Translations under genes and position numbers: made by a program | Source: Agrostemma githago | Taxonomy: Eukaryota > Streptophyta > Magnoliopsida > Caryophyllales > Caryophyllaceae | Reading direction: 5' to 3' | Length of the DNA: 64,000 bases | Assembly (NCBI GenBank): GCA_958450325.1 | Contig: OY288244.1 | Coordinates: 36,579,424-36,643,423, forward strand | The notes under the pieces: generated by a model | The model's input: the letters and a program-made list of their open reading frames with translations, nothing else | Told to the model about the DNA's origin: nothing | Databases searched by the model: none | Shown here: positions 1 through 12,303 of the stretch, piece after piece | Position numbering within the stretch: the first letter of the stretch is position 1 | Layout: each line of letters begins with the position of its first letter

Positions 1-1562
1 TTATAGAAGACAGTACAACAAGATATAGGACGAAAATCCATCACTGTATGAGCATCCTTTTTCTTAGGTATTAAAGTAATAAGCGTGGAGTTAGCCTGTT
101 TGGCCATGATACCTGTCTTAAAGAACTGCTGTGCTGCTTTGCAAAAATCCACTGCAATGGTACTCCAGCAAGCTTTAAAAAATCCCGCAGAAAAACCGTC
201 AACACCAGGACTGCTGTTATTATCCATTTGGAAAACAGCGGTCTTGAGTTCATCATAAGTAATAGGTTTCTTAAGGGCATTAAATTGATCAAGAGAAAGC
301 TCAGAAGTCTTCCCTAAAGAACCACAAGTCGGAGTTGCTTTACCCCGAAGCCCCTTATAGTAGTCCTGAAATGCATCTGTAACAGCTTCAGACCCCTGAC
401 ACAAGTCCCCATTTGCATTAGTAATAGCACCAACTCTTTGCTGATTTCTCCTTTCACTAATTTTTGAGAAAAAATATTGGTTCGAACAATCAGATAGCTG
501 AATGTGCTTGACCTTTGCTCTTTGTTGTAACATACTAAGCTCATATCCCTTCAACTGACAATAAGTAGCAGTAAGCAATTTCTCCTGTTCAATTAAAGTA
601 GGAGAAAAAGGTGAAAACCTAAGTTGTTGTTGACAATCCAATAACTTGTCCTTGGCTAGATTGACTGTAGTGGAAATCTTAGGAAAATCCCTTTTGTGTA
701 GTTCAATTAAAGCCCTTTTAACCACCTTTAGTTTATGGAAAAGACAGTACATAGGAGACCCCTTCACCTTAGTCTTCCAAGCAGTGGTGACAGTCGCAGC
801 AAAATTAGGATGAGAAATCCAGCTGTTAAGAAAACTAAAAGTTCTTTTAAACTCAGTAGAAGGAGAATCATTCACAATAATAGGAGAATGATCTGAGATA
901 CCAGGATCACCAACAATAGCAGTAGCATTAGGGTAATCAGTAAGCCAAGCAGCATTAACCAGAGCTCTGTCCAATCTGGACCAGACTCTAATCGTGTGAT
1001 CTTGCTTATTATTCCAAGTCATTACACCCCCGTTCCAACCCAAGTCGTCCAACTTACACTGAAGTAAGCAATTATTAAAAGAGAGCATTTCCTGTAAGGA
1101 GGGAGGGTTTGTACCCATCTTCTCATCAGGATCTCTTACCACATTAAAGTCTCCCATCACAAGCCAAGGTTTATCAGTGGACTGATCAATCAAATCTGCC
1201 CAAAGACTCTCCCTACCTTCACTATCATTAAAACCATAAACCATGCTGAGTATGATACTCTTATTAGTAGACAAATGATGCACCCTACTAGTTATATGTT
1301 GATCAGCAATATGACAATCAAATAACTGTACAGTAGCAGGATTGTAAATCAACCAAATTCTTCCTTTATGATGATACTCATAGTTAGTAATAGCTTTCCA
1401 AGATCCAAAATAGTTTTTTAGAATCCTAGTGGCTTTATTCTTCTTTACTCTAGTCTCCAATATGGCAAGAATATCAACCTTATTGGTATTAATAAAATTC
1501 ACCACCTCACTATGTTTGATAGGCTTATTAAAGCCTCTAACATTCCAAGATACTATTTTCAT
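1..1562 (-). CDS. LINE-1 ORF2, endonuclease and start of reverse transcriptase (partial)
   Basis: The reading frame is open from the ATG at 1562 to the left edge (about 520 codons). The N-terminal 230 or so residues are an APE-like endonuclease that nicks target DNA. Visible motifs are the SWNVRGFN start, the catalytic Glu in ILETRVKK, GDFNVV, and the C-terminal SDHSP with its catalytic His. A linker follows, then the first reverse transcriptase blocks (SSPGVDGFS, LIPKK, FRPISCC), and the edge cuts the domain before the FADD active site. The start was chosen because it aligns with ORF2 of LINE-3 and overlaps the end of ORF1 by 26 nt. No stop or frameshift is visible, so this part appears intact; activity cannot be judged without the rest. 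Confidence 0.92.
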   Translation of the reverse strand, partial: MKIVSWNVRGFNKPIKHSEVVNFINTNKVDILAILETRVKKNKATRILKNYFGSWKAITNYEYHHKGRIWLIYNPATVQLFDCHIADQHITSRVHHLSTNKSIILSMVYGFNDSEGRESLWADLIDQSTDKPWLVMGDFNVVRDPDEKMGTNPPSLQEMLSFNNCLLQCKLDDLGWNGGVMTWNNKQDHTIRVWSRLDRALVNAAWLTDYPNATAIVGDPGISDHSPIIVNDSPSTEFKRTFSFLNSWISHPNFAATVTTAWKTKVKGSPMYCLFHKLKVVKRALIELHKRDFPKISTTVNLAKDKLLDCQQQLRFSPFSPTLIEQEKLLTATYCQLKGYELSMLQQRAKVKHIQLSDCSNQYFFSKISERRNQQRVGAITNANGDLCQGSEAVTDAFQDYYKGLRGKATPTCGSLGKTSELSLDQFNALKKPITYDELKTAVFQMDNNSSPGVDGFSAGFFKACWSTIAVDFCKAAQQFFKTGIMAKQANSTLITLIPKKKDAHTVMDFRPISCCTVFY

Positions 1563-3134
1563 CAAATTTATCCAGGGGCACAGCTTCCCTATCAGTGGAT
1601 TTATCCACTTTGATACCAGGATATCCTTGGTGCATTACATGCTCATCCTCAACAGCCTGTGACCCTAGATCAACCAGACTGGGGGGGCCTGTGGTACCAC
1701 CTAATCCTTCTCCTTCTAGATCTCCAGACCCAAGATCCTTCAGTCCATCATTCTCATTAGAGAAGAAGTGAAACTGGTTTGCCAAGGGCATAGGCTCCTT
1801 CAGTATACAAGCCTTAGTTTTGTGAGAAGTAGCATTCTTCTTTGAGACAAGCTGAAATAAATCATCCTGATAAAAGGTGTTAGAGTATTCTGAGTGCATT
1901 ACAGCCGCTTTCTGAGGGGGTTTTCCACCAGGCATTGGAGACATCCTCTCCACCTCTGGGTACTTTCTCTCCTTCAGAAGCTCTGAGGTACCACCTAACT
2001 CTTTTATAGGGACTTCAGTAGCAACAGACCCTTGTACCGTAGGCTGTTTGACTGACACAACCAAACTGACTTCCTTCTTCTTATCATTTAGTTTCTTCTT
2101 TTCCCACTTACAATTAGTAATGGTGTGGCCAAGCTTACCACATCCCTTAGAGTAATAGGGGATCCACTCATATTGGATTTTCTGTACAGAATGATCAGCA
2201 TAAGGAGTATTGATCACAATATGCTCAGGTAATTCCTTGGAAACATCTGCTCCAACCAGAATACGAGCAAAAGAAAGCTTTGCTTTAGTAGTTGTAGCAA
2301 TGTCAGCACAAAGAGGCTTTCCTATCTTGCTAGCCATTTTTCCTAACACAATGTCTGACCAAAGGTAGGGATCAAGATCAGGAAATAGGACCCGGATAGG
2401 AACACAAGCAATTCTTTCCATTTCTTCTGAAAAAGTAGGAGTCCATTCCTTGAGGATGAGTGTATAAACCCCCATCTTCCAAGGACCTCCTCGAAGAACC
2501 CCTGCCATGGCTTCCTTAGACTGAAACCGAAAAGAAAACCACCCTTTCTTAAAGTATTGGACCACAAGTTGTGCAATTGAACCCCATTTTTCCTGGACAA
2601 ACTTTTTCATTGCTTGCAGGTTGGGTTTAGATCCAATGACATTGCCATTAAAGTATTTTCCCAAATCTTAATTTCATCCTCAAAGTCATCCAAACAAAGA
2701 TCAATTTCTGGAGAATCAACCACATCCTCAAAATAAGGGAGACTCATTCCTAATTTTTGTTGTTTTTCAGCAATTCTAGCCAAAGATGGCTTAGAAACAG
2801 GGGGCAAATCAGTATTAGAAGCAGGAGGCAATTCAGGATACAAGACAGGGGGAACCCCCATTTCATTCAAATTTGAGCCTATATGAATTGTAGGATCAAT
2901 AGTGTTTTCTAATTGAGGACTTTTTCGAATAGGAAAAGTAATACCAGAACTGTTAATGGCGTTGATTATGAAATCGTTGAGCGAAATCTGTTGCGAAGCA
3001 CTCTGTTCCCCTTTCTCCGAGGAATCGCCTTCATTCTTCAAACCGGAACTTGCAGAGCCATGGCCTGGTGGTAATGGCGGCAATTGGTTCTTTTTTGGCC
3101 TTCCAAGACCCCTCTTCACTTGAGAATCCGCCAT
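1537..3134 (-). pseudogene. LINE-1 ORF1 (DUF4283 and zinc-knuckle RNA-binding protein), frameshifted
   Basis: This is the LINE ORF1 protein, which in this family binds the element RNA. The frame from 3134 covers a basic, proline-rich N-terminus and an acidic stretch, then stops at 2607. The homologous sequence continues in another frame from about 2664 to 1537. Comparison with LINE-2 ORF1 (TLMGHVIG) places a one-base deletion near 2644. The second part holds the DUF4283 fold (KKGWFSFRF, GGPWKMG, LFPDLDPYLWSD) and a zinc knuckle, CGKLGHTITNC. The first Cys of the knuckle is a Ser here; LINE-2 has C-x2-C-x4-H-x4-C. A hydrophilic C-terminal region follows, ending in ILEC and a stop inside the first codons of ORF2. 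The frameshift and missing ligand argue that this copy makes no functional ORF1 protein. Confidence 0.88.
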
Positions 3135-3187
3135 GGAAGCTTGTTGAAAGAAGAAAAGCTCGAGAGAAAACGGTTATAGAGAGAGAA

Positions 3188-3482
<295 letters not shown>

Positions 3483-3581
3483 TATTTTTTTGCAAGAAAG
3501 GTACATCTTATTAGAAAAATAAGAGTAAGATCTTACAAAAAGTATATCCACTGTGGAGAGTTTAAATTATCTATACTAGGA

Positions 3582-6500
3582 TCAAAAAATTCTAGTAATA
3601 TTAACTCTGTTTCCCCTAAGCCTTGTGAAGATATCAAACTTAATCCTTTTAGCAACACTAGAGCTAGTACTATACTTCTCCTCAAAAATTCTAGCGTTCC
3701 TTTCCGACCAAATTGCGTAAACAGCAGCAGCTAAGCAGCAGCAAAACCAACTGTGTTTCCAGTGTCTTCTGTTCCCCTTTTGCACACTCCATTGAAGCTC
3801 CCTCCTAAGATGGAAGCTTCTACCTGTTATTTGCATCCAACGTAACAGATTCTGCCAAACTTGCCTCGAAAAGGTGCATTGAAAGAAGAGATGAACTGAA
3901 GTTTCCTCTTCCTGCTTACAAAGGATACCTCTATTCACAATGTGCATTCCTCTCTTCTTAAGATTGTCCTGAGTAGCCAGCTTTTTTTGTCCTGCTAACA
4001 CTGAAATGATTCGGTACTTAGGAATAACAGCAACTCCTTGGAGCCCCCGCAACCTATTCTGAGTTCTGTTCTTAGGCCTGAACCAATTGTATGCAGCTCC
4101 AACATTAAACCCAGTGCCCGTGGTCCAACTATTAATAAGAGCGTCAGCAGCAGTATGTCCTCCTGTACCTTGCAGCACTTCATCTCGGATAAGCAATATG
4201 CAATTAAAGGTAGCAGTATACCTCTCAGATTTACCAATTTCCCAAATACTCCTTTCTTTTAAGATGTAGTGTTTGTGCCACTTTCCCCAAAGACCTCCCT
4301 TTCCAGTGATATAGAGCCATAACCATCTGGCCATGAGAGTTTTATTCCAGTACTTCAGATGCTTGACATTAAATCCTCCCTCGTTCCAAGGAGTGCATAT
4401 ACTATCCCACCCTTTAAACACCATTCTGCCCTTATCACTGCCACCAGACCAGAAAAATCAAAGACTCAGTTGATCTATCTTCTTAGCCACATTAACAGGG
4501 AGCATAGCGTTCGAACACCAGTAGTTTGTTAATCCAAATACAACTGAGTTCATTAATTGCAGCCGACCTGCATAAGACAGAAAAGAAGAAGACCAATGGA
4601 AGACTTTTGAGCAAATTTTAATAATGAGAGCCTGATACTCCCCTCTTCTATTATTGACTGAGTTGAGAGGGAGTCCTAAGTATTTGCAAGGGAAGTAACC
4701 AACTGCAAATCCCGTTTGGGTCAATATAAGCTCTTTTACCTCATCTGCAACTCCACCAAAGAAAATATTTGTTTTCTCACAATTAGCCTGCAACCCTGAC
4801 TCTAAAGAAAAATCAGAGAGGGCTTGCATCACGGCTGTTACTGAAGGAGAATCACCTCTAGTGAAAACCATGAGATCATCGGCAAAAATTAGATGGTTTA
4901 GACGCACTTGACAACATTTAGGGTGATAGGAGACATGTTCTTGAGTGTTGATGTCCCTAAGCCTCCTAGAAAGCACCTCCATGCTCAACACAAACAGATA
5001 GGGGGACAAAGGATCCCCTTGCCTTAGTCCACTCCTACCCTTAAAAAAACCATGTGTACTTCCATTAACCTTCAACATAAACCAAGATCCTGTAATACAG
5101 GCAATAATCCAACTAACGAAGCGTGGTGGAAAATTGAAAGCCAACAACATATCCTCAATAAATGTCCATTGGAGAGAATCAAAGGCCTTTCTTAGGTCTA
5201 TTTTCATTAAACACCTTGGAGTGATGTAAGCTCTACCATAATTCTTAACCAATGATTGAGAAAGGGCAATATTGGCGTGAATGCTTCTTCCAGGTACAAA
5301 CGCAGCTTGCTCATGCTCTATAATGCCATCAAGCACCACTTGCACTCTTAGAGTAAGTATCTTACTAACAGTCTTATAGAAGACTGAACAACATGAAATG
5401 GGTCTATAGTCTAACACAGAATAACAGATCTCTTTCTTAGGGATTAAAGTTAATATGGTGGAGTTAGTTTGCTTCAGCATCTTACCCTTCTGAAAAAATT
5501 CCCTAACTGCAGAACAAAATTCTCTTCTAATAGTAGGCCAAGACATTTTGTAGAACTCAGAAGAGAACCCATGCGGTCCTGGACTCCTATCTGAGCCAAT
5601 CGAGAATACACACCTCCTGATTTCCTCATCCTCAGGCAGTTTAAGCATGGCTTCCCACTCCTTATGCTGCACAAGAGGGCCTTTTTTAAGAATTGCCAAA
5701 TCAATATGCTGTACATTCTTACTTCTCTCAAGAAGCTCCTCATAATATTCCACGAAACTATTAGCAACATTCACAAGTCCTTCCCTCTCCTGTCCTTTAC
5801 TATCACAAATAGAACCAATAATTTGTTGTTGTCGTCTTTCCTTGATCCGGGAATAGAAGAATTTGGTAGATTCATCTCCCATAATAATATTATCCAATTT
5901 TGAGCCCTGCCGCATTATACTGATCTCGGCTTCACATAGCACCTTATACTGATGCTGAAGGTCTTTTTCTTTATCCATACAGGCTTGAGAAAAAGGCTGA
6001 CTCCTCAAATCCTGTTGGCAAGCTTTGATCTCCTTCTCAATCTCAATAATTCTCTTGGTAATACTTGAGAAATTTGCCCTATGCATTGTCTTTAGTCTAT
6101 CTTTTACTCTTTTCATTTTACCAAACAATTGAAATGCTGCTGTTCCCTGGATTGGGCGCCACCAAGCACTCCTGACTTCTTCCTGATACTGAGGGCAATG
6201 TACCCAGCAATTTAAGAAGCTAAATCTAGCTTTCCTCCTTTCTTCACTTAAAATTGACACAATTAGGGGAGAATGATCAGAGAGGCCAGCACTCAGCGTT
6301 GTAGCAAAAGAATCAGGGTAAGAGTTGATCCAGGTTCCATTTACCAAAACCCTATCTAGTCTTGTCCAAATTCTTGTGCCTGCATCGTGCTTATTGGTCC
6401 AGGAAAATTCGTGCCCCTGGTGATGCAATTCCTGTAGTCCATTAGTAGAAATACAATCATTAAAATCTTCAATGTCGTGTTCCTTTGGAGTAGACCCTCC

Positions 6501-6909
6501 TATCTTCTCTTCAGTACTTCTTATTATGTTGAAATCCCCCGAAATAATCCAACTCTTAGTATTATTAAGGTTACTAATATCATTCCACAGAGTCTTCCTC
6601 CCCTCACCATCATTGTATCCATAAACAACAGTAAAAACCATCTCGCAGCAAGTACTATAGTGCAAAATGGAACAATGAATGAGCTGAGCAGAAGAAAAAA
6701 GGACTTGCAGTCTGACAGTGCTTGCATTCTAGAGCAGCCAAATACGCCCATTATAATGATGAGTATAATTACATTCAACAGTAAGTTTCCTAAACTTCCT
6801 AGCAATAACATTCTTTGCTTTCCCTTCTTTGATTCTAGTTTCAATAAGCCCAAGCACATCAAGGCTATTATTCCTAATAAGATTAAGAACCGCATTCTGT
6901 TTGATCTCC
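3582..6909 (-). pseudogene. LINE-2 ORF2, endonuclease, reverse transcriptase and zf-RVT (main part)
   Basis: One frame runs through this stretch with two stops. The endonuclease supplies VLGLIETRIK, GDFNII and LSDHSP. The reverse transcriptase has RSPGPHGFS, LIPKKE, DYRPISCC, RKAFDSLQW, LRQGDPLSPYLF and the catalytic FADD at 4886-4875. The C-terminal part has the Cys/His zf-RVT-like region (ILCKQEEETSVHLFFQCTFS) and ends at 3582. A TAG at 6731-6729 replaces an expected Trp after GRIWLL, and a TGA at 4460-4458 sits where an Arg codon is plausible. The first 14 codons lie at 13980-13938 beyond the inserted LTR element. No frameshift was seen, so the copy is fairly young but cannot make full-length protein. 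Confidence 0.9.
6905..6909. repeat. Target-site duplication TCTCC (left copy)
   Basis: TCTCC directly precedes the TG of the left Athila-type LTR and recurs at 13938-13942 directly after the CA of the right LTR. It was duplicated from LINE-2 ORF2 codons when the LTR element inserted. Confidence 0.95.
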
Positions 6910-8543
6910 TGACGGAAGGGATTTGTCGTGGATCCCACCGATCAAATAAAACCGGCAAAACCTAACTAGGGTAGCTAGGGTAAGTCGGGTCGAATCCACG
7001 GGGACGGTAATGTAAAGCCTAGACTAGGTCGGCCCAAATACTAGACTACGTCAACGAGCTAAGCTAAACTAGAGAATGATAGAAGGGGAGAGAGCTAGAC
7101 TAAGACTAAGGAGAACAACTAAGGAAAACGGGCTAGGATTAGGTCGGGGTCAAAGGGGTAACGGAATGGTCAAGGAAGAGCTAGAGCGAAGGAGGTAGTA
7201 GGGTGATCTAGGTTGGTCCGGGCTCTCGCAACTTAGACTAACCTAGAGGTTCCTCATGGAACCCATCTCGGCGACACACATGACAAACGGGGTTCTAGCG
7301 CACTATGGTGGCCTAGGTCGAATCCGAGCTCTCGCAACTTAGACCGACCTAGGGGTCGTCCTCACCGGGCTCTCGCAACTTAATGAGGGGACCGAACCCA
7401 CGACATACTAACACCCACAAAAGAAAGGCAAGAAAAACAAGCATTCTAACCTACTTAGTCATTCAAGCATTTCAACAAACATGTAATATGCATCAACCAA
7501 GAGGAAACCCAAATCTTCCACCAACATCTCCAACAAACCCTTAATCACCCAATTAACACCCTAATCACCCTACTAACCCTAGCAAGAACACTACTCTAAC
7601 ATTATCAAACTAATTCTAACATAAACAAGAGGAAACAACACAAACATCAAAACATATATAAACAAACTAGTGAAAATGATGAACAACAATCAAAGATTAA
7701 AACTTGGAAGATTAAACATGAAAGATTAAAGGAAAAGAGAAAGGAAAGATTATACCAACTACAAAGGATGAAAAGGAGAACACTTGTATAGAAGAAAACC
7801 CAAATAATTCCACCAAGGTTGTCAATCTTGGATGGATTCTTCAAGAGATCCAATAATACAAGATTTAAACTAAGATTAACTACTAATTACCGACTAATCT
7901 ACACTAATCTAATCTAACCTAACCTAAAGTAGTCTAGGGTTTAGTGGGAAGTGAAGAACATAACATAAGATGGTGTCTTAATACAAGAGGGGGGGTATAT
8001 ATAGGGTTACAAATGGAAGGAAGAAGAAAGAAACAAAGCGCGGCTGCCACTGGGACTTTCCCGATCGGGAATGGGAAATCCCGATCGGGAAACTTCAACT
8101 TTCCCGATCGGGAATATGCCAACCCGATCGGGAATACTCCACAGTGGCTACGTCTTCTGTGCACCTCATCCCGATCGGGTTTGAGGCCTTCCCGATCGGG
8201 ATGGATCTTGTAGGCCTCCAATATGAACTTTTTGGTCCCTCCTTGCTTCTCATGGGCTTCCCATCGATTCTCGGGACTTGGAATCGGGTCTCGGAGGCTC
8301 GGGATTGGGTCCCAAGGTCTCGGGGTCGATTACAAGGCATCGAATCATCGTTCCTTTACTCCGTTGGCTCCAAAAGGTGTATGTATAGAGTCGGAATCGC
8401 TCCAACTCTTCCAAATCGGTCTCGGGAACCTGAAACGAACTAAAGGAAGCATAAGAAGCCCCTAAACCGCTCCCAAGGAGCGATTCTACAAGGAAAATGG
8501 GACCAAAACACTACAAAATAGGCACTACAAACCACACTTATCA
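6910..8543 (-). repeat. 3' LTR of Athila-NA1
   Basis: 1634 bp, matching 12304-13937 almost base for base. In element orientation it starts TGATAAGTGTGG and ends CTTCCGTCA. It carries a TATA box (TATATATA, 7996-8003) and, 55 bp upstream of that, six CCCGATCGGG palindromes within 8058-8200. Differences from the other LTR include A for G near 6964, A for G near 7302 and a TTGGAA/TCGGGA pair near 8280. Confidence 0.95.
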
Positions 8544-8559
8544 ACTCCCCCACACTTAA
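8544..8559 (-). other. Polypurine tract of Athila-NA1
   Basis: On the minus strand AAGTGTGGGGGAGT directly precedes the TGATAAG start of the 3' LTR. This TGGGGGAG form is typical of Athila elements. Element 2 has a related tract (TAGTGTGGGGTA) next to its LTR at 21832. Confidence 0.85.
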
Positions 8560-10699
8560 CCCTTACTCGCCCTCGAGTAAGCACATACTAACTACTATAC
8601 TAGCCGAATGGGTATTAGCGCACCCTACGCCCTTTCAACTCACGCGAGTGCACTTAGAGGAAAAGTGCACTCCGCAAGGCAAGTCGGGTCTTGCGACAAA
8701 ACTGCGGATGCAACCGGACACAAGACACAAAAACAAACGAACACATAATCGGTTGCACCCAAAGAAAAACAAATACCGCTTCCCTCTAAAAGCGGTGAAA
8801 GAAGCACCGGTTTAGGACTCGAGGTAAGTGACAACGTTCCCAAGCTAGCAATACAAACCAAGATGGACTAAACCCTAATAGTATGACGACAAAGCAACAA
8901 AAACGTTGGTAACTTACCTCGGTTCCTCCTAACCTTCTAAGAACGTACTACGGGACGATCGGCGGGATGGAAAAAGGATGAACCACGGTGTTAGTCGGCA
9001 CTGTAGGTAAGTGAGACCCCGCCCCCTTTAGCGTGAGCCAAGAGGGTCGTCCCGTGTCCAAAACCGCCTAACTAGTCCAAGTAAAAAGGTGGAAAACATG
9101 CAAAATGAGGGAAGACCGACTAATGCCGCTATCATCCTTCCTCGGGACTCGGTCCTTTGGTAGGCTCTTCACGGCAAAAGTCGGAAAAAGGCTTATTTTG
9201 AGAGGTAGGGGTTATTTTTGTGAATCGGATTTTCTTTTGGCATTTTCTCTTTTCTTTTGCATTTTTGCCTTGTTTTGCCATGCCATACTTTTTTCTTCTT
9301 TTCTATTTTCTTTTTGTCTTTTGTGCCTTTTCTTTTTCTTCATTCTTTTCTTTCTTTCATTTTCTTTTCTTTGCCCTTTTGGCTTGATTTGACTTTTTGG
9401 CATTTCTTTGTATGACAAGAAAGAGAGAATTCAACAAATTGCATTTTATTTGTGTGGGTATGTGTAGGAGGTAGGTGAATGGGTAAGTCGGGACAGGCCC
9501 TTCCCTTCAAACCCACAAAAAGTGGAGAACTTGGACTAATCAAAACAATCCTAAACACGGTCACCTAAGGGACGGGACTCGGTAACCAAGGCCTTTTCAC
9601 ACCGTGGGTGGTCATAATGGTCAAAGGTGCAAATCCCGTAGTAAATCCCTAGTAAGCTAGGTGGACTCAAGGTAAAGGACCAACGAAATCATTGATTTAG
9701 GGTCATTCTACTAGACTAAAGTCCAAGACTCGATTTATACTACTAGAAAGGGAAAGTATGCACTCACACACTAGCCTCCAAACCGGGTTTTCGAAAATCA
9801 TTTACACACAAGACACACAACAAAACACAAAACGAAGACTCAACGAAAACGAAAGAAAAAGAAACAAAAGCAACAAAACAAGAACAACACAAAACGAACA
9901 CATACATAACACAAACACCACCCCTATCTTCCAAATGAGCAACCAAATCAACCTCAAGCATTACAAAGCTCCACCCGAGCACACAACATCACAATCTCCT
10001 CCAAACTCCGCCAGAGATAAAGAAGAAAAAGGGATAAGATGTTACCGGTAGTCTTGAAAGCTCTCCAAAGCTAGCGGTGATTTAAGCAACCTATAAGGAA
10101 AGAGGAGGCAAAACACACACAATACAACAAATACACGACATAAAGACACAAAAGGAAAACACACAAAAGGAAAATCTTTTTGATTTTTGTGAAAAAATTT
10201 CAAATTTTTAGGGTTTTTAAAGATTTTTCGAAAAACTACAAAAATAAAGCTAACTATGCTAGAATAACACTCCCCCCACACTTAAACCGGGCCATGTCCT
10301 CATGCTCGATCGTAGTGTGCGGAGAGACAAAAGAAAAAGAAAAGAAACTACGAAAATAAAGCTAAAAATCAAAAATAAAGGTGATGAAAAGGGTAGAAGG
10401 TGTCCGGCCGGGGTGTAATCAAGTCAGCATGGGCCGAGACTAGAAAAGATATGGATGGATGAAGAAATAAAAAGAAGGAAATAAAAGGAAATGGGAGGGG
10501 AGGGCTAGGTGTAATCAAGTCACCTAGCCCGGATTCCGCCTAAATCCGACTAGATCCTCAAAAAGAAAGAGTGAAAAACTTGTAAAATCAAGAGATAAAA
10601 CACACAAATACAAACACAAGTACTCTAAAGAGGAGAGGAGAATATACAACATGACGGTTCTTTAGGAACTCCGTCAAACCTAGGATGGTGAACTCTTCT
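8560..10699 (-). other. Non-coding 3' internal region of Athila-NA1
   Basis: About 2.1 kb between the ORF stop and the polypurine tract. Reading frames here are short and low in complexity (for example a T/C-rich run at 9220-9420), and I see no conserved domain. The region is related along its length to the body of the second Athila-type element (21832-22990 and 25573-26640), so it is a family-specific untranslated region rather than captured DNA. Confidence 0.7.
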
Positions 10700-12046
10700 T
10701 CAACCGTAGCCCTCAACGGCATGGAGGAGCAAGTCGAACGCGCTACCGACATCATAATGAAGGCCCAAGAAGCGCTCGAGCCTAGCCAACCTCCACGGCC
10801 TCCAAGGTGGAGGCAAGAAGTAGGAATCCCAAGACCCATTGTCATCATTCATGTCATCTCCGGGGTCTATCCATCCTACGAGCTTCACCGACCTCTTCCT
10901 CCCTAGGCATCGCCTCCAATCACAAGAAAGCTTCATCTCCAAGAAACAAGGCACAAAAAGCGGCTTTGGCCTCATTTCCTTGTTGCACACCCCCACACTT
11001 TCCTCAAGTTGTGGTTCCCCATCTTCATCACTAGGCCCCACATCATCTTGGAGAAGAGGATCGAAACTTCTACCGGCGGTTTCAATCTCTTCCAAGTCAT
11101 TGCTTGGTGTACTAGTAAGGGGCTCTTGATGCTTATCCACATTATCGCACAAGGGCAACTCAAGGCTATCAATTTCATCCAACAACTTCACAAACTCCAC
11201 CAAATCATCCAACTCACCATCCTCCTCCAATTCCTCACCAATGTTGCCTTCACCAAGGGTCATCTCCTCATTCGTCACTTTTTGGGTAGACGATTGAGGT
11301 TCTTCAAAGCAAATCTCTCCACCAAAGGAAACTACGTTGGCGGCTTCGTGATTAGGTTGCTCCTCTTTCTCAAGTGGGCACCCTTCATATAATTGCGATG
11401 TTCGGGATAAAAACATTACGGATTGAACCGATAATGCATTTAATCGAGCATTCCTCGCCTCGTTTCCCCTTCGAATTTGGGCCATTAATTCCTCTTGTTC
11501 TTTTTGCAATTGAATGGCCGTTTCTTGGATGCTCCTTTGCATTTGAAGCATAGAATGAAACAACTCCAAGTTTGACGATTGGTGGTCATTGAGGTCTTGT
11601 AAAGCTCCTTGATAATCTTGATGATGCCCAAGGGGTGGGGCATCATATTGTTGGTAGTGAGGTTGAGGTGATTGGTAGTATTGTGGGTCATGGGGTTCAT
11701 ATTGTGGTTGGGGTGGAGGGTAATATGGTGGGTTTTGGAGGTATTGGCTTCCATAAGGTGAATCTTGATTGAACATGGTGGGTTCACATTGATAACTCGA
11801 GTAATAGTCACCATGATCGTAGGATTGGTAATCGTTCACTTGTTGGTAGCCATTTCCGTACTCTTGAAGATCATACCCGTCTTGAGCACCACAAGAAGCT
11901 TGATAGTGGTAGGGGGACGTCATGTCATACCCTTGGTTCATGGAAGAAGAGGAGTAGCTCATATCGGCTTCCATGTGTGGGGAGTTTAGATCAAACCCCA
12001 TGCTCGTTCGAAAATCGTAGTCCATACCCGGTTGGAAACCTCTCAC
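10700..12046 (-). CDS. Athila-NA1 ORF: Tyr/Gln/Pro-rich prion-like protein with coiled coil, function unknown
   Basis: 448 residues, the only sizeable ORF between the primer site and polypurine tract, starting about 240 bp after the primer site. Residues 1-155 are rich in Tyr, Gln, Ser and Pro with many YY, YQ and PPPQPQY patches, as in prion-like disordered domains. About 160-215 looks like a coiled coil with Gln/Glu/Arg heptads (LQMQRSIQETAIQLQKEQEE). About 260-350 is strongly acidic. The last 90 residues are more ordered, with Trp-rich PPPWRPWRLARLERFL. There is no gag zinc knuckle, DxG protease or RT motif. It could be a highly diverged gag-like structural protein or a new accessory protein. 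The frame is intact and LTR divergence is very low, so it may still be expressed. Confidence 0.65.
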   Translation of the reverse strand: MRGFQPGMDYDFRTSMGFDLNSPHMEADMSYSSSSMNQGYDMTSPYHYQASCGAQDGYDLQEYGNGYQQVNDYQSYDHGDYYSSYQCEPTMFNQDSPYGSQYLQNPPYYPPPQPQYEPHDPQYYQSPQPHYQQYDAPPLGHHQDYQGALQDLNDHQSSNLELFHSMLQMQRSIQETAIQLQKEQEELMAQIRRGNEARNARLNALSVQSVMFLSRTSQLYEGCPLEKEEQPNHEAANVVSFGGEICFEEPQSSTQKVTNEEMTLGEGNIGEELEEDGELDDLVEFVKLLDEIDSLELPLCDNVDKHQEPLTSTPSNDLEEIETAGRSFDPLLQDDVGPSDEDGEPQLEESVGVCNKEMRPKPLFVPCFLEMKLSCDWRRCLGRKRSVKLVGWIDPGDDMNDDNGSWDSYFLPPPWRPWRLARLERFLGLHYDVGSAFDLLLHAVEGYG

Positions 12047-12282
12047 CCTAGCAACCGTCCGTTTAAGCGGCTCTAAGTTGCAAGAAGAAGATAGTCACCA
12101 CCTCTAAGCACAAACTGTAGACTAGGAACAAACGTGAGAAGTCTAGTGCTTTTTGGGCACTAGACAAGAGAGAAATAAACCACACACACACAAGAAGCAA
12201 GGCAACCAAAAAGAAAAAAAAGAAAACACAAACACAAAGACAAAGTCAAGTAACTAGGAAAACAAAGTCTAAACTAGCACCG

Positions 12283-12300
12283 TCCCCGGCAACGGCGCCA
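12283..12300 (-). other. Primer-binding site of Athila-NA1 (tRNA-Asp type)
   Basis: The minus strand reads TGGCGCCGTTGCCGGGGA three bases inside the 5' LTR. This complements the 3' end of plant tRNA-Asp, the usual Athila primer. It fixes the element orientation as minus. Confidence 0.93.
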
Positions 12301-12303
12301 ATT

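Larger units (their letters stand above)
1..3187 (-). mobile_element. LINE-1: L1-type non-LTR retrotransposon, cut by the window edge
   Basis: Two consecutive minus-strand ORFs, a DUF4283/zinc-knuckle ORF1 and an endonuclease-RT ORF2, identify a plant L1-type LINE. Its 5' end is near 3187, where a TTA microsatellite starts; the 3' end lies outside the window. Between the microsatellite and the ORF1 ATG (3134) is a short purine-rich 5' UTR with GAGAGA runs, similar to the one before ORF1 of LINE-2. ORF1 has a one-base frameshift and a lost zinc ligand, while the visible ORF2 is open throughout. Confidence 0.9.

Noticed and set aside
8095..8465. Several overlapping frames with repeated RSG/PIG/PDRE motifs, also at 13328-13859
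   Set aside because: The motifs are translations of the CCCGATCGGG palindromes in the LTR promoter, present on both strands.
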